Below, piece by piece: positions 1 through 6,496 of a DNA stretch of 7,103 nt. This DNA is from Candidatus Methylomirabilota bacterium (lineage in GTDB: Bacteria > Methylomirabilota > Methylomirabilia > Methylomirabilales > JACPAU01). A program made the position numbers and the translations under genes. Numbering within the stretch: position 1 is the first letter of the stretch; each line of letters opens with the position of its first letter. Location: assembly GCA_023249205.1 (NCBI GenBank), contig JAHFDC010000038.1, forward strand, positions 1 through 7,103. The letters are read 5' to 3'. The notes under the pieces were generated by a model. It worked only from the letters and a program-made list of their open reading frames with translations, searched no databases and had not been told where the DNA came from.

Positions 1-452
1 GGAACCCGGCCTTCGGCTGGTTCCTGGATCAGCTCCAGGCCTTCCCTCTCAGCCGCGGCCAGGTGCACCCGTCCACGCTCCGGCGGTCCCTGGCCTTGCT
101 CCAGGAGGGGCACGCGCTGGTCGTTTTCCCCGAGGGGACACGGGGGGACGGGGCGAACCTCCAGCCGGCGAGAGGGGGCGCGGGGATGCTCGCCGTCCGG
201 AGCGGGTGCCCGGTCGTCCCCATGTACCATGAGGGGACGGCAGATGTCCTGCCCCGGGGGGGGCGCCTCCCCCGGCCGGCGGCCGTCCGGGTCTGGATCG
301 GGCCGCCCATCGCGTTCCGCCAGGAGGCGGCGGAGCGCGCGGAACTCTACGAGGCGCTGAGCCGGCAAATTATGGAGGCCATCGCGGGCCTCCAGGCGCG
401 CGCGAAGCCCCCCCGCGTTGCGGGCGCGCGCTCGGAAGGCCCCTCACCGTAA
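1..452 (+). CDS. plsC: 1-acyl-sn-glycerol-3-phosphate acyltransferase (PlsC family), 5'-truncated by window edge
   Basis: This is the C-terminal part of a PlsC-type acyltransferase, which transfers an acyl chain to lysophosphatidic acid to make phosphatidic acid at the cytoplasmic membrane. The reading frame is open from base 3, and the residues before the first GTG (position 63) already look like the family (NPAFGWFLDQLQAFPLSRG). The true start therefore lies left of the window and the GTG is internal. Family block III, FPEGTR, is at about 126-143, followed by the LAVRSGCPVVPMYHEGT region that matches block IV. The HxxxxD catalytic block I is not in the window. The stop TAA is at 450-452, 23 bp before rpsA. 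A plsC gene directly before rpsA is a known arrangement (cmk-plsC-rpsA) in several bacterial phyla, which supports the call. Substrate specificity cannot be read from this fragment. Confidence 0.88.
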   Translation, partial: NPAFGWFLDQLQAFPLSRGQVHPSTLRRSLALLQEGHALVVFPEGTRGDGANLQPARGGAGMLAVRSGCPVVPMYHEGTADVLPRGGRLPRPAAVRVWIGPPIAFRQEAAERAELYEALSRQIMEAIAGLQARAKPPRVAGARSEGPSP

Positions 453-456
453 CCCC

Positions 457-464
457 GGAGGAGG
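457..464 (+). promoter_or_regulatory. Strong Shine-Dalgarno of rpsA
   Basis: GGAGGAGG lies 11 nt before the ATG at 476 and is close to a perfect anti-SD match. It favours ATG 476 over the in-frame ATGs at 494 and 500, which sit too far downstream of it. From general knowledge, E. coli rpsA is translated without a good SD, so this gene seems to use a different initiation mode. Confidence 0.7.
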
Positions 465-475
465 TACCGCCGCAG

Positions 476-2170
476 ATGCCCGCGCCACGGCCCATGAAGA
501 TGTCCGGACCTTCCATCCTCCCCGGCGACCCGGATTACGATCCCCGCTCGGCGGAGCAGACGGCACAGATGCAGGCCGTCTACGAGCAGACCTTCAAGGA
601 CATTGCCGAGGGGGAGATCGTGAAGGGGCGGGTGCTGGAGGTCACGGCGGATGTCGTGCTCATAGATATCGGCTACAAATCGGAGGGCTCGGTCTCCCTG
701 AAGGAGTTCGCGACCCCCCCGGGGCAGGCACCGGTCCAGGCCGGAGACCTGGTGGATGTGTACCTGGAGTCCAAGGAAGACAGCGAGGGCCTGATCGTCC
801 TCTCGCGGGAGAAGGCCGAGAAGATCAAGATCTGGGAGCAGATCAGCCGGGTGTACGAGCAGGGGGGGGCGGTCGACGGGACCATCGTGGGGAAGACAAA
901 GGGCGGCCTGATGGTGGACATCGGCGTTCGCGCCTTCCTCCCGGGATCGCAGGTGGACCTCCGCCCGGCGCGGGATCTGGACCGCCTCATCGGCAAGACC
1001 TTCCCGATGAAGATCATCAAGCTCAACCAGAAGCGGGGGAACATCGTCCTCTCCCGGCGCGAGCTCCTCGAGGAAGAGCGGCGGACGCTGAAGGCCCAGA
1101 CGCTCGCCGGCCTGGAGGAAGGGAAGGTCTTCCGGGGGAAGATCAAGAACATCACCGAGTATGGCGCCTTCGTGGACCTGGGGGGCCTGGACGGGCTGCT
1201 GCACATCACGGACATGTCCTGGGGGCGGCTGAACCATCCGACGGAACTCTTCCAAGTCGGGGACGAAATCGAGGTGGTGGTGCTGAAGTTCGACCGCACC
1301 ACGGAGCGGATCTCGCTCGGGTACAAGCAGCGGCTGGCGGATCCGTGGGCGCGGTCCGACCAGAAGTTCCCCGTGGGCTCCAAGGTCAAGGGGAAGGTGG
1401 TCTCCCTGGTGGACTACGGGGCCTTCGTGGAACTGGAGCCCGGGGTGGAGGGGCTGGTCCACATCTCCGAGATGTCCTGGACCCAACGGGTGAAGCACCC
1501 CTCCAAGGTGGTCTCCATCGGGGACGTCATCGAGGTGATGATCCTGGACATTGACAAGCAGGCCAAGCGGATCTCCCTGGGGATGAAGCAGGTCGAGCCG
1601 AACCCCTGGAACTTCATCGAGGAGCGCTACCCGGTCGGCACCCGGGTGGAAGGGAAGGTCCGGAACCTGGCTGATTTCGGGGCCTTTGTGGAGCTGGAGG
1701 ATGGCATTGACGGTCTCGTCCACGTCTCGGACATGTCCTGGACCAAGCGGGTCCGCCACCCCTCCGAGGTCCTCAAGAAGGGGGATAAGGTGGAGGCGCT
1801 GGTCCTCCACGTGGACCGGCACAACCGCCGCATCTCCCTCGGGCTCAAGCAGTGCCAGCCCGACCCCTGGCAGACGACGGTCCCGGAGCGCTACCGGGTC
1901 GGGATGGACGTGACCGGCAAGGTGGTCCGCCTCACCGACTTCGGGGCCTTCGTGGAACTCCCCGACGGCATCGAGGGGCTCCTGCACGTCTCCGAGTTGA
2001 GCGATGGGCGGGTGAACCGGCCGGAGGACGTGGTGCAGGTGGGGGACGAGCTGACCATGCGGATCATCAAACTGGATGCGGACGACCGGAAGATCGGCCT
2101 CAGCCTGCGGGCATACCGGGAAGCGCGGGCGGCGGCGGAGGCCGAGGAGGAGGAGTTCCGCCGGCGCTAG
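476..2170 (+). CDS. rpsA: 30S ribosomal protein S1
   Basis: Ribosomal protein S1 binds mRNA on the small subunit and helps to unfold and dock it during initiation. The 564-residue product is close to the E. coli length (557). Six S1 (OB-fold) repeats can be placed at about residues 45-112, 131-195, 214-284, 299-371, 386-458 and 473-545. Repeats 3-6 carry the canonical Y/F-GAFV signature (229, 314, 401 and 489). Repeats 3-5 also share MSW followed by HP. Repeats 1 and 2 are divergent, as is usual for the ribosome-docking half. A 44-residue N-terminal lead precedes repeat 1, and the tail is charged (AEAEEEEFRRR). The start is fixed by the GGAGGAGG at 457-464. The gene lies between plsC and sppA, with an IHF-like gene two places downstream, consistent with the conserved rpsA-ihfB context. 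The closely similar repeats 4 and 5 could allow intragenic recombination, but all six domains are intact. Confidence 0.97.
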   Translation: MPAPRPMKMSGPSILPGDPDYDPRSAEQTAQMQAVYEQTFKDIAEGEIVKGRVLEVTADVVLIDIGYKSEGSVSLKEFATPPGQAPVQAGDLVDVYLESKEDSEGLIVLSREKAEKIKIWEQISRVYEQGGAVDGTIVGKTKGGLMVDIGVRAFLPGSQVDLRPARDLDRLIGKTFPMKIIKLNQKRGNIVLSRRELLEEERRTLKAQTLAGLEEGKVFRGKIKNITEYGAFVDLGGLDGLLHITDMSWGRLNHPTELFQVGDEIEVVVLKFDRTTERISLGYKQRLADPWARSDQKFPVGSKVKGKVVSLVDYGAFVELEPGVEGLVHISEMSWTQRVKHPSKVVSIGDVIEVMILDIDKQAKRISLGMKQVEPNPWNFIEERYPVGTRVEGKVRNLADFGAFVELEDGIDGLVHVSDMSWTKRVRHPSEVLKKGDKVEALVLHVDRHNRRISLGLKQCQPDPWQTTVPERYRVGMDVTGKVVRLTDFGAFVELPDGIEGLLHVSELSDGRVNRPEDVVQVGDELTMRIIKLDADDRKIGLSLRAYREARAAAEAEEEEFRRR

Positions 2171-2191
2171 GCGGCCGGCGGGGCAGGGGGG

Positions 2192-3082
2192 ATGGTGCAG
2201 CGCTCGGTGCGGCGGGCAGTCGCGGTGGCGGGAGGAGCCGGCCTCATCTTCCTCGGCGCGGTCTTCGCGATCGCCTATTTCACCGGCATCCGGGAGACCC
2301 TCGGGGGACCGAAGGTTGCCCTGGTCGAGATCGAAGGGGTCATCGTTGACTCCAAGGAGATTACGGACGAACTCGAGCGCCACCTCCAGAACCCTACCGT
2401 CCGGGCCTTCCTCATCCGGATCAATAGCCCCGGGGGTGGGGTGGCCGCGTCCCAGGAGATCTACGAGGAACTCCAGAAGATCCGCCGGGTGCACGGCAAG
2501 CCCGTGGTCGCCTCCATGGGCTCCCTGGCCGCCTCGGGGGGGTACTACGTGGCCAGCGCGGCCGACCGCATCCTGGCGAACCCGGGCACCATCACCGGGA
2601 GCATCGGCGTCATCATGCAGATTCCGAATGTGGGCGAGTTGCTCCAGAAGATCGGCGTCCGGGCGGTGGTGATCAAGAGCGGGGCCTACAAGGACCTGGC
2701 CTCTGCGACCCGCGACCTCACCCTGGAGGAGCGGCGGATCCTGCAGAGCGTGCTGGACGATGTCCACGACCAGTTCATCCAGGCGGTGGCCGAGGGCCGG
2801 AAACTGGAGCGAGGGCGGGTGGAGCAGCTGGCGGACGGGCGGATTTTCAGCGGGCGGCAGGCCCAGGAACTGGGGCTGGTGGATGAGCTGGGGGACCTCC
2901 ACGACGCTCTCACCCGCGCCGGGGCCCTGGCCGGAATCCCGGGTCCGCCGGCCGTGACCCGGATCGAGAAACCCCGCTTTTCCCTCCTCCGATTTCTCCT
3001 CGGCTGGCAGTGGGCCGAGCCCTGGGGGCTGCCCGGCTTGAACCCATCGCTCACCCTTGCCTACCTGTTTCATCTCCCGTAG
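2192..3082 (+). CDS. sppA: Signal peptide peptidase SppA (short 36K type)
   Basis: This is a membrane-anchored serine protease of the S49 family that degrades signal peptides left in the membrane after secretion. The 296-residue product has a short basic N-terminus (QRSVRR) and one hydrophobic segment at about residues 10-30, then a single S49 domain, so it is the short form rather than the double-length E. coli type. The nucleophile is Ser115 in AASGGYY and the general base is Lys167 in GAYKDLAS. Their 52-residue spacing equals that of the B. subtilis enzyme (Ser147/Lys199, from memory). The NSPGGGV loop (residues 78-84) and the GSIGV motif (136-140) are also present. The ATG at 2192 follows an AGGGGGG run directly, and an in-frame GTG at 2195 is an alternative. 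The gene begins 21 bp after rpsA, so cotranscription is likely. The C-terminal 35 residues or so (from FSLLRFLLGW) are hydrophobic and not family-conserved as far as I can tell. Confidence 0.93.
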   Translation: MVQRSVRRAVAVAGGAGLIFLGAVFAIAYFTGIRETLGGPKVALVEIEGVIVDSKEITDELERHLQNPTVRAFLIRINSPGGGVAASQEIYEELQKIRRVHGKPVVASMGSLAASGGYYVASAADRILANPGTITGSIGVIMQIPNVGELLQKIGVRAVVIKSGAYKDLASATRDLTLEERRILQSVLDDVHDQFIQAVAEGRKLERGRVEQLADGRIFSGRQAQELGLVDELGDLHDALTRAGALAGIPGPPAVTRIEKPRFSLLRFLLGWQWAEPWGLPGLNPSLTLAYLFHLP

Positions 3083-3127
3083 CGGTGGCCCGGCAGGTGG
3101 CCGGCCCCGGAACGGACCCTTGGCTCC

Positions 3128-3135
3128 AGGGAGGA
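3128..3135 (+). promoter_or_regulatory. Shine-Dalgarno of the IHF/HU gene
   Basis: AGGGAGGA ends 7 nt before the ATG at 3143, an ideal spacing. It fixes this start and gives a product of normal HU/IHF length. Confidence 0.6.
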
Positions 3136-3142
3136 CTCATCC

Positions 3143-3424
3143 ATGACGCGGGCGGACCTGGTGGAGCGGGTGGCCACAACGGTGAACCTGACGAAGAAGG
3201 AGACCGAGGTCGTCATCGAGACGATCTTCAAGAGCATCGCCCAGGCCCTGGCCTCCCCGACCGACGGGAAGGTAGAGCTCCGGGGCTTCGGGAGCTTCCG
3301 GGTTCGCCGCCGGGAGGCCCGGCAGGGGCGCAACCCCCAGACGGGCAAGCCGGTGAGCGTCCCTGCGAAGAAGGTCCCCTACTTCAAGCCCGGCAAGGAG
3401 CTAAAGGCCCTCGTGGACAGTTGA
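3143..3424 (+). CDS. ihfB: HU/IHF-family DNA-bending protein, IHF-beta-like
   Basis: This is a small histone-like protein that dimerises and bends DNA, with roles in nucleoid structure, recombination and transcription. The 93-residue length is typical. The N-terminal helices (MTRADLVERVATTVNLTKKE) lead into VELRGFGSFRVRRREARQG and the arm motif RNPQTGKP at residues 63-70. Pro65 in that arm is the residue that intercalates into the minor groove. The ending VPYFKPGKELKALV is typical of IHF-beta-like members. Location just downstream of rpsA (with sppA inserted) parallels the E. coli rpsA-ihfB pair, which favours IHF-beta over HU. The sequence alone cannot show whether it acts as a homodimer or with an alpha subunit encoded elsewhere. 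The gap of 60 bp after sppA shows no terminator. IHF is a known accessory factor for site-specific recombination, and a dif-like site lies about 3 kb downstream, but no link between them is shown. Confidence 0.9.
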   Translation: MTRADLVERVATTVNLTKKETEVVIETIFKSIAQALASPTDGKVELRGFGSFRVRRREARQGRNPQTGKPVSVPAKKVPYFKPGKELKALVDS

Positions 3425-3518
3425 AGGCGACGGGGGCGGGAGAGGCGGCGCGCAGGGTGTCCCGTCCGCGCGTTGGGATCGGGGGCGGGCGCGCCGTCCA
3501 GAGCGTCGGTCGGCAGGG

Positions 3519-5357
3519 ATGGTGATCCTCGCACAGGGGCCGGGCAGGCGGACGACGCGGTTCATCGAGGGGCGGGCCGAGGAGGCCGCCGAGCTCTTCG
3601 GGGTGAACCTCCCCCGGCTCCCGGAGGGACACGCGCCGGCCGGCGGGGACCCGGTCCTGGTGGTGGAGCTCCACTCGGGCCTGAAGGTCCGCGCGGCCGC
3701 CTTCCTCGCCGGCATCTACCAGTCCCTGGCCGAACGCCGCGCACCCGACCCCCGGCTCTCCGTGGTCCCCGGCGCCGGAGGGGAGGATGCCCAAGGCGCC
3801 TACCTGCGGCTCCTCACCGAAATCACCTCCAACATCATCGCCAACGACCGGCGGCTGGGCCTCCTGAATCTGTTCTGGCTCGCCCATTCCAAGGAGATCG
3901 CCCAGGTCATTGAGGAGTTCTTCCGCCGGGACCGACTGAAGAGCCACATCAAATACCAGATGCACCCCCTCCTGCGGGGGTTTTACCGGAACGCTCACCG
4001 GATGATCTGGCAGCGGTTCCGGAACACGGCGCCGGAGCGCCTCCGCTACAACCTGGGCGACGACTTCAACGGCAGTCTCATCGAGAGCATCTTCGACGAC
4101 CAGCTCTCCCTCACCGAGCCCAGCATCGCCCAGCTTAACCTCGCCAACGTCCTCATTGACCAGAACAAGCGGTTCCGGCTCACCTTCCCCGAATACAAGG
4201 AGATCTGGGGGATCTGCCGGGAGCGGCTCTGGGCCGGTCTCGGCCGACGGGAGAGTCGACTCCTGGACCTGCTGTCCCAGCGGTTGCCCAACCTTTCCGC
4301 AGACCAGTACAGGGACGAGGCGACGGAGCAGAAGATCCTGTTCAACCGCCATGTGCTCACCCAGCTGTTCACGGACTACGAGGGGACCGGAGAGCGGCTC
4401 CGCGGCAACCGCACGCTGCGACAGGGGGCCGAGCGGCGGGGGAGCTGGGGCGAGCTGCTCGCCGATTACCTGGACCTGGTGGATGCCGTCCGGCGGACGG
4501 AGGTGATTGACCTGCTGCGCCAGGGGATCACCATCATCCCCCCCGGGCTGGACGACCGGCAGCTCCGGGAACTCTTCGCCGAGGGCCGCCTCTACCGGTT
4601 CCACGAGTCACTGGAGGTCCTGAACAGCGCGCGGAAGGTCACGATCCTGTTCGCGGATCTCCGGGGATTCACCCGGACCTCGGAGGGGGGCGTATCGGAG
4701 GGGGAACTGACGCAGCACCTCTACGAAGTCTTCGACCCTCTGGCCGGCATCGTCAAGCGCTTCCACGGCACGATTGACAAGTTCACCGGCGACGGGGTCA
4801 TGATCACCTTCGGCGCGATCACGGCGAGCAAGCAGGATGAACTCAATGCCATCCGCACCGCCCTGGCGCTGCAGGACCTCATGGCTGGCTTCCGGCGGGA
4901 GGGGAAGACCCACTTCGAAATGGGGATCAGCCTCCACACCGGGCGCGCCCAGATCGCCCGCTTCATCCTGGACGAGACGGCCATGGACACCACCGTCATC
5001 GGCCGCCACGTGAACGTGGCCGGCCGGCTGAGCGGCTCTGGGGGGAAGGGGCCCAAGGAGGACGAAGACGGTGGCGGAGTGAGCGCCGCCTCTTCCGAGG
5101 AGGAGACCCAGCAGCCCGCCCAGGTCTGGGTGGACGCGGCCGGTGTCCTCTACAACTCAGGCATCGCCGCCAGCCAGGACACGGTGGACGCGCTCGCCCA
5201 GGTCGTGCCGATGGAGCGCCAGGAGGGGGAGCGGGGCTCCACGTTCACCTTCTCGGACCCGATCCTGGGAAAAAACATCTTGATAGAGTATGTGGGCGAT
5301 GCTAAGTTTAAGGGTGTGGTCCGCTCCGTCCCCGTCTACCGGATCGCGGAACGCTGA
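3519..5357 (+). CDS. Class III adenylate/guanylate cyclase domain protein with uncharacterised N-terminal region
   Basis: This is a predicted soluble 612-residue nucleotide cyclase. The C-terminal domain (about residues 372-610) is a class III cyclase with its catalytic set visible. Metal-binding Asp380 lies in ILFADLRGFT and Asp425 in KFTGDGVMI. Lys421 and Thr492 (in TTVIG) sit at the purine-recognition positions. Asn499 and the transition-state Arg503 are in HVNVAGRL. The Lys/Thr pair is more typical of adenylate than guanylate cyclases, so cAMP is the likelier product (inference). An acidic, low-complexity stretch (about 505-535) interrupts the domain before its last strands (VWVDAAGVLYNSG and IEYVGDAKFKGV). 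Residues 1-350 are mostly helical, with no transmembrane segment, signal peptide or sensor domain I recognise. Phrases such as SNIIANDRRLGLLNLFWLAHS and DDFNGSLIESIFDDQ are candidate family signatures. The ATG at 3519 abuts a CAGGG, and GTG at 3522 is an alternative. No start codon lies upstream in frame. The gene begins 94 bp after the IHF-like gene. Confidence 0.85.
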   Translation: MVILAQGPGRRTTRFIEGRAEEAAELFGVNLPRLPEGHAPAGGDPVLVVELHSGLKVRAAAFLAGIYQSLAERRAPDPRLSVVPGAGGEDAQGAYLRLLTEITSNIIANDRRLGLLNLFWLAHSKEIAQVIEEFFRRDRLKSHIKYQMHPLLRGFYRNAHRMIWQRFRNTAPERLRYNLGDDFNGSLIESIFDDQLSLTEPSIAQLNLANVLIDQNKRFRLTFPEYKEIWGICRERLWAGLGRRESRLLDLLSQRLPNLSADQYRDEATEQKILFNRHVLTQLFTDYEGTGERLRGNRTLRQGAERRGSWGELLADYLDLVDAVRRTEVIDLLRQGITIIPPGLDDRQLRELFAEGRLYRFHESLEVLNSARKVTILFADLRGFTRTSEGGVSEGELTQHLYEVFDPLAGIVKRFHGTIDKFTGDGVMITFGAITASKQDELNAIRTALALQDLMAGFRREGKTHFEMGISLHTGRAQIARFILDETAMDTTVIGRHVNVAGRLSGSGGKGPKEDEDGGGVSAASSEEETQQPAQVWVDAAGVLYNSGIAASQDTVDALAQVVPMERQEGERGSTFTFSDPILGKNILIEYVGDAKFKGVVRSVPVYRIAER

Positions 5358-5372
5358 GCGGGCGGCTGCCGG

Positions 5373-5405
5373 GGCCTTGCGGGGCCGATGCCCCGAGGAA
5401 AGGCC
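5373..5405 (+). promoter_or_regulatory. Stem-loop enclosing the ribosome binding site of the HIT gene
   Basis: An outer stem pairs GGCCTT (5373-5378) with AAGGCC (5400-5405). An inner stem pairs CGGGGC (5380-5385) with GCCCCG (5390-5395) around a CGAT loop. The likely SD, GAGGAAAGG (5395-5403), is partly in the stems, with AGGA (5396-5399) in the internal loop. There is no T-run after it, so it does not look like a terminator. It lies between the cyclase stop and the HIT ATG at 5411. Whether it controls translation is inference. Confidence 0.4.
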
Positions 5406-5410
5406 GGAAC

Positions 5411-5914
5411 ATGCAGATCCTCTGGGCGCCCTGGCGGATGACCTACATCAGCGGCCCGCGGGAGGGGGGATGCATCCTCTGCGAGAAGGCCGCGGGGACG
5501 GATGACCCCGCGAACCTGGTCCTCGCCCGTGGGAAGTGGGCGTACGTCCTGATGAATCTCTACCCCTACAGCAACGGGCATCTGATGGTCGCCCCGTACC
5601 GCCACTGCGACCGCCTGGCGGATCTCTCCCCTGACGAAGTGCACGACCTCATGCGCTGGATCCAGCGGAGCGAGGGGCTCCTCCGCGAGGCGCTGCGCCC
5701 GGACGGCTTCAACATCGGGCTGAACCTCGGGAAGGTCGCGGGGGCCGGCGTGGAGGACCACCTGCACTTCCACCTGGTCCCGCGCTGGAGCGGCGACACG
5801 AACTTCATGCCGGTCATCGGGGAAACGAAGGTGATGCCCGAGCACCTGGCGGCCACGTACGCCAAGCTGGCGCCGCGGTTCACAGCCTCTTCCGGTGAGG
5901 GAGGGGGGGGATGA
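5411..5914 (+). CDS. HIT-family (histidine triad) nucleotide hydrolase/transferase
   Basis: HIT proteins cleave or transfer nucleotidyl groups (AMP-linked compounds, dinucleoside polyphosphates) through a nucleotidylated histidine. The 167-residue product has the triad at His117, His119 and His121 in VEDHLHFHLVPRW, preceded by GFNIGLNLGKVAGAG. The triad is followed by SGDTNFMPV, a hallmark of the bacterial subgroup that starts with LWAPWRM (residues 4-10). CxxC at Cys21/Cys24 may bind zinc with a downstream histidine, as in several HIT proteins (inference). The substrate cannot be read from the sequence. An Ap4A-type substrate or an AMP-phosphoramidate is possible. The start at 5411 follows GAGGAAAGG inside a hairpin. 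The last residues, SGEGGGG, are encoded by the purine tract that also forms the SD of the next gene, and the stop overlaps that gene's ATG, so the two are probably translationally coupled. Confidence 0.92.
   Translation: MQILWAPWRMTYISGPREGGCILCEKAAGTDDPANLVLARGKWAYVLMNLYPYSNGHLMVAPYRHCDRLADLSPDEVHDLMRWIQRSEGLLREALRPDGFNIGLNLGKVAGAGVEDHLHFHLVPRWSGDTNFMPVIGETKVMPEHLAATYAKLAPRFTASSGEGGGG
5897..5910 (+). promoter_or_regulatory. Shine-Dalgarno of the bifunctional nuclease gene with an eight-G run
   Basis: GAGGGAGG (5897-5904) lies 6 nt before ATG 5911 and 9 nt before the adjacent ATG 5914, so either can serve as start. The run of eight G (5903-5910) encodes the Gly tail of the HIT protein at the same time. 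Homopolymers of this length can slip, but a slip here would alter only the HIT tail and the SD spacing. Confidence 0.55.
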
Positions 5915-6396
5915 TGATCAAGATGACCGTCCGGGGGATCGCCCTGGACCCGCTCACCAACATGCCGATCATTATCCTGAAGGACCAGGACGACAAGCGC
6001 GCCCTCCCCATCTGGGTCGGCATCTTCGAGGCGAACGCCATCGCCCTCGAGCTGGAGAAGATCTCCACGCCGCGGCCCATGACTCACGATTTGATCAAGA
6101 ACATCCTCGACGGGCTCGGGGCCAATGTGCAGCAGGTGGTGGTCAACGACCTGAAGGACAACACCTTCTTCGCCGTCATCGAGATCAGTGTCAACGGGAA
6201 CCTCGTCAACATTGACTCCCGACCCTCCGATGCCATCGCGTTGGCCCTGCGGGTCAATGCCCCGATCTTCGTGACGGAGAAGGTGGTCACGAAAGCCAAG
6301 TCCATCGAGGTGAGCGAGGAAAAGGAAGAGTCGGACCGCTGGCGCGAGTGGCTGGAGAATCTGAAGCCGGAGGATTTCGGCAAGTACAAGATGTAG
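5911..6396 (+). CDS. Bifunctional nuclease family protein (DUF151/BFN domain)
   Basis: This is a 161-residue protein of the bifunctional nuclease family, whose members have been reported to have DNase and RNase activity. The physiological role in bacteria is poorly defined. The BFN domain spans about residues 4-128 and shows the family hallmarks: NMPIIILKD (17-25), PIWVGIFEANAIALELE (33-49), RPMTHDLIKNIL (55-66) and DSRPSDAIALALR (102-114). A charged C-terminal tail follows (SEEKEESDRWREWLENLKP). No signal peptide or membrane segment is seen, so it should be cytoplasmic. Its ATG overlaps the HIT stop by 4 nt (ATGA), and a second ATG follows at 5914. It is the last gene of the + strand block, with a strong terminator starting 30 bp after its stop. 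The overlap suggests a coordinated HIT/nuclease unit, but no functional link can be proved here. Confidence 0.93.
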   Translation: MMIKMTVRGIALDPLTNMPIIILKDQDDKRALPIWVGIFEANAIALELEKISTPRPMTHDLIKNILDGLGANVQQVVVNDLKDNTFFAVIEISVNGNLVNIDSRPSDAIALALRVNAPIFVTEKVVTKAKSIEVSEEKEESDRWREWLENLKPEDFGKYKM

Positions 6397-6425
6397 GCGG
6401 GAGCCAGGCGCTCGGAGAGAATGCC

Positions 6426-6461
6426 ACGCCCTGGAGGGTTCTCCGGGGCGTTCGTGTTTTT
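6426..6461 (+). terminator. Intrinsic (Rho-independent) terminator of the + strand operon
   Basis: The segment at 6427-6436 (CGCCCTGGAG) pairs with 6441-6450 (CTCCGGGGCG) as a 10-bp stem with one G-T wobble and a GGTT loop. An A-T pair (6426/6451) extends it. The T-rich tail TTCGTGTTTTT (6451-6461) follows. It lies 30 bp after the nuclease gene stop and serves transcripts coming from the left. Read from the other strand it lacks a T-run, so it is probably unidirectional. Confidence 0.85.
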
Positions 6462-6472
6462 CCTCCGGAGGA
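6461..6472. repeat. Short perfect palindrome after the terminator
   Basis: TCCTCCGGAGGA is a perfect 12-bp palindrome that begins at the end of the terminator T-run. It could be a protein-binding site or chance in GC-rich DNA. It lies 24 bp left of the dif-like site. Confidence 0.4.
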
Positions 6473-6496
6473 GCGGGTGGTTACGGCTTAAGTATT

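Noticed and set aside
63..65. GTG as the start of the acyltransferase gene.
   Set aside because: Family-like residues continue upstream in the same frame to the window edge, so the GTG is an internal Val codon.
418..1554. Open frame of 378 codons on the + strand overlapping plsC and rpsA.
   Set aside because: Gly/Arg/Pro-rich, out of frame with rpsA, whose six S1 domains are unambiguous.
347..3073. Long open frame of 908 codons on the - strand opposite plsC, rpsA and sppA.
   Set aside because: Its translation is Pro/Leu/His/Asp-rich with no recognisable domain and mirrors the codon bias of the real + strand genes. Long antisense frames are expected in GC-rich DNA.
3425..3518. Possible terminator or hairpin between the IHF-like gene and the cyclase gene.
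   Set aside because: Only weak GC-rich pairings and no T-run. I see no supportable element in this 94-bp gap.
3384..4604. Open frame of 406 codons on the - strand opposite the cyclase gene.
   Set aside because: Low-complexity composition, no family motif, and full overlap with a well-supported gene. It is a shadow frame.
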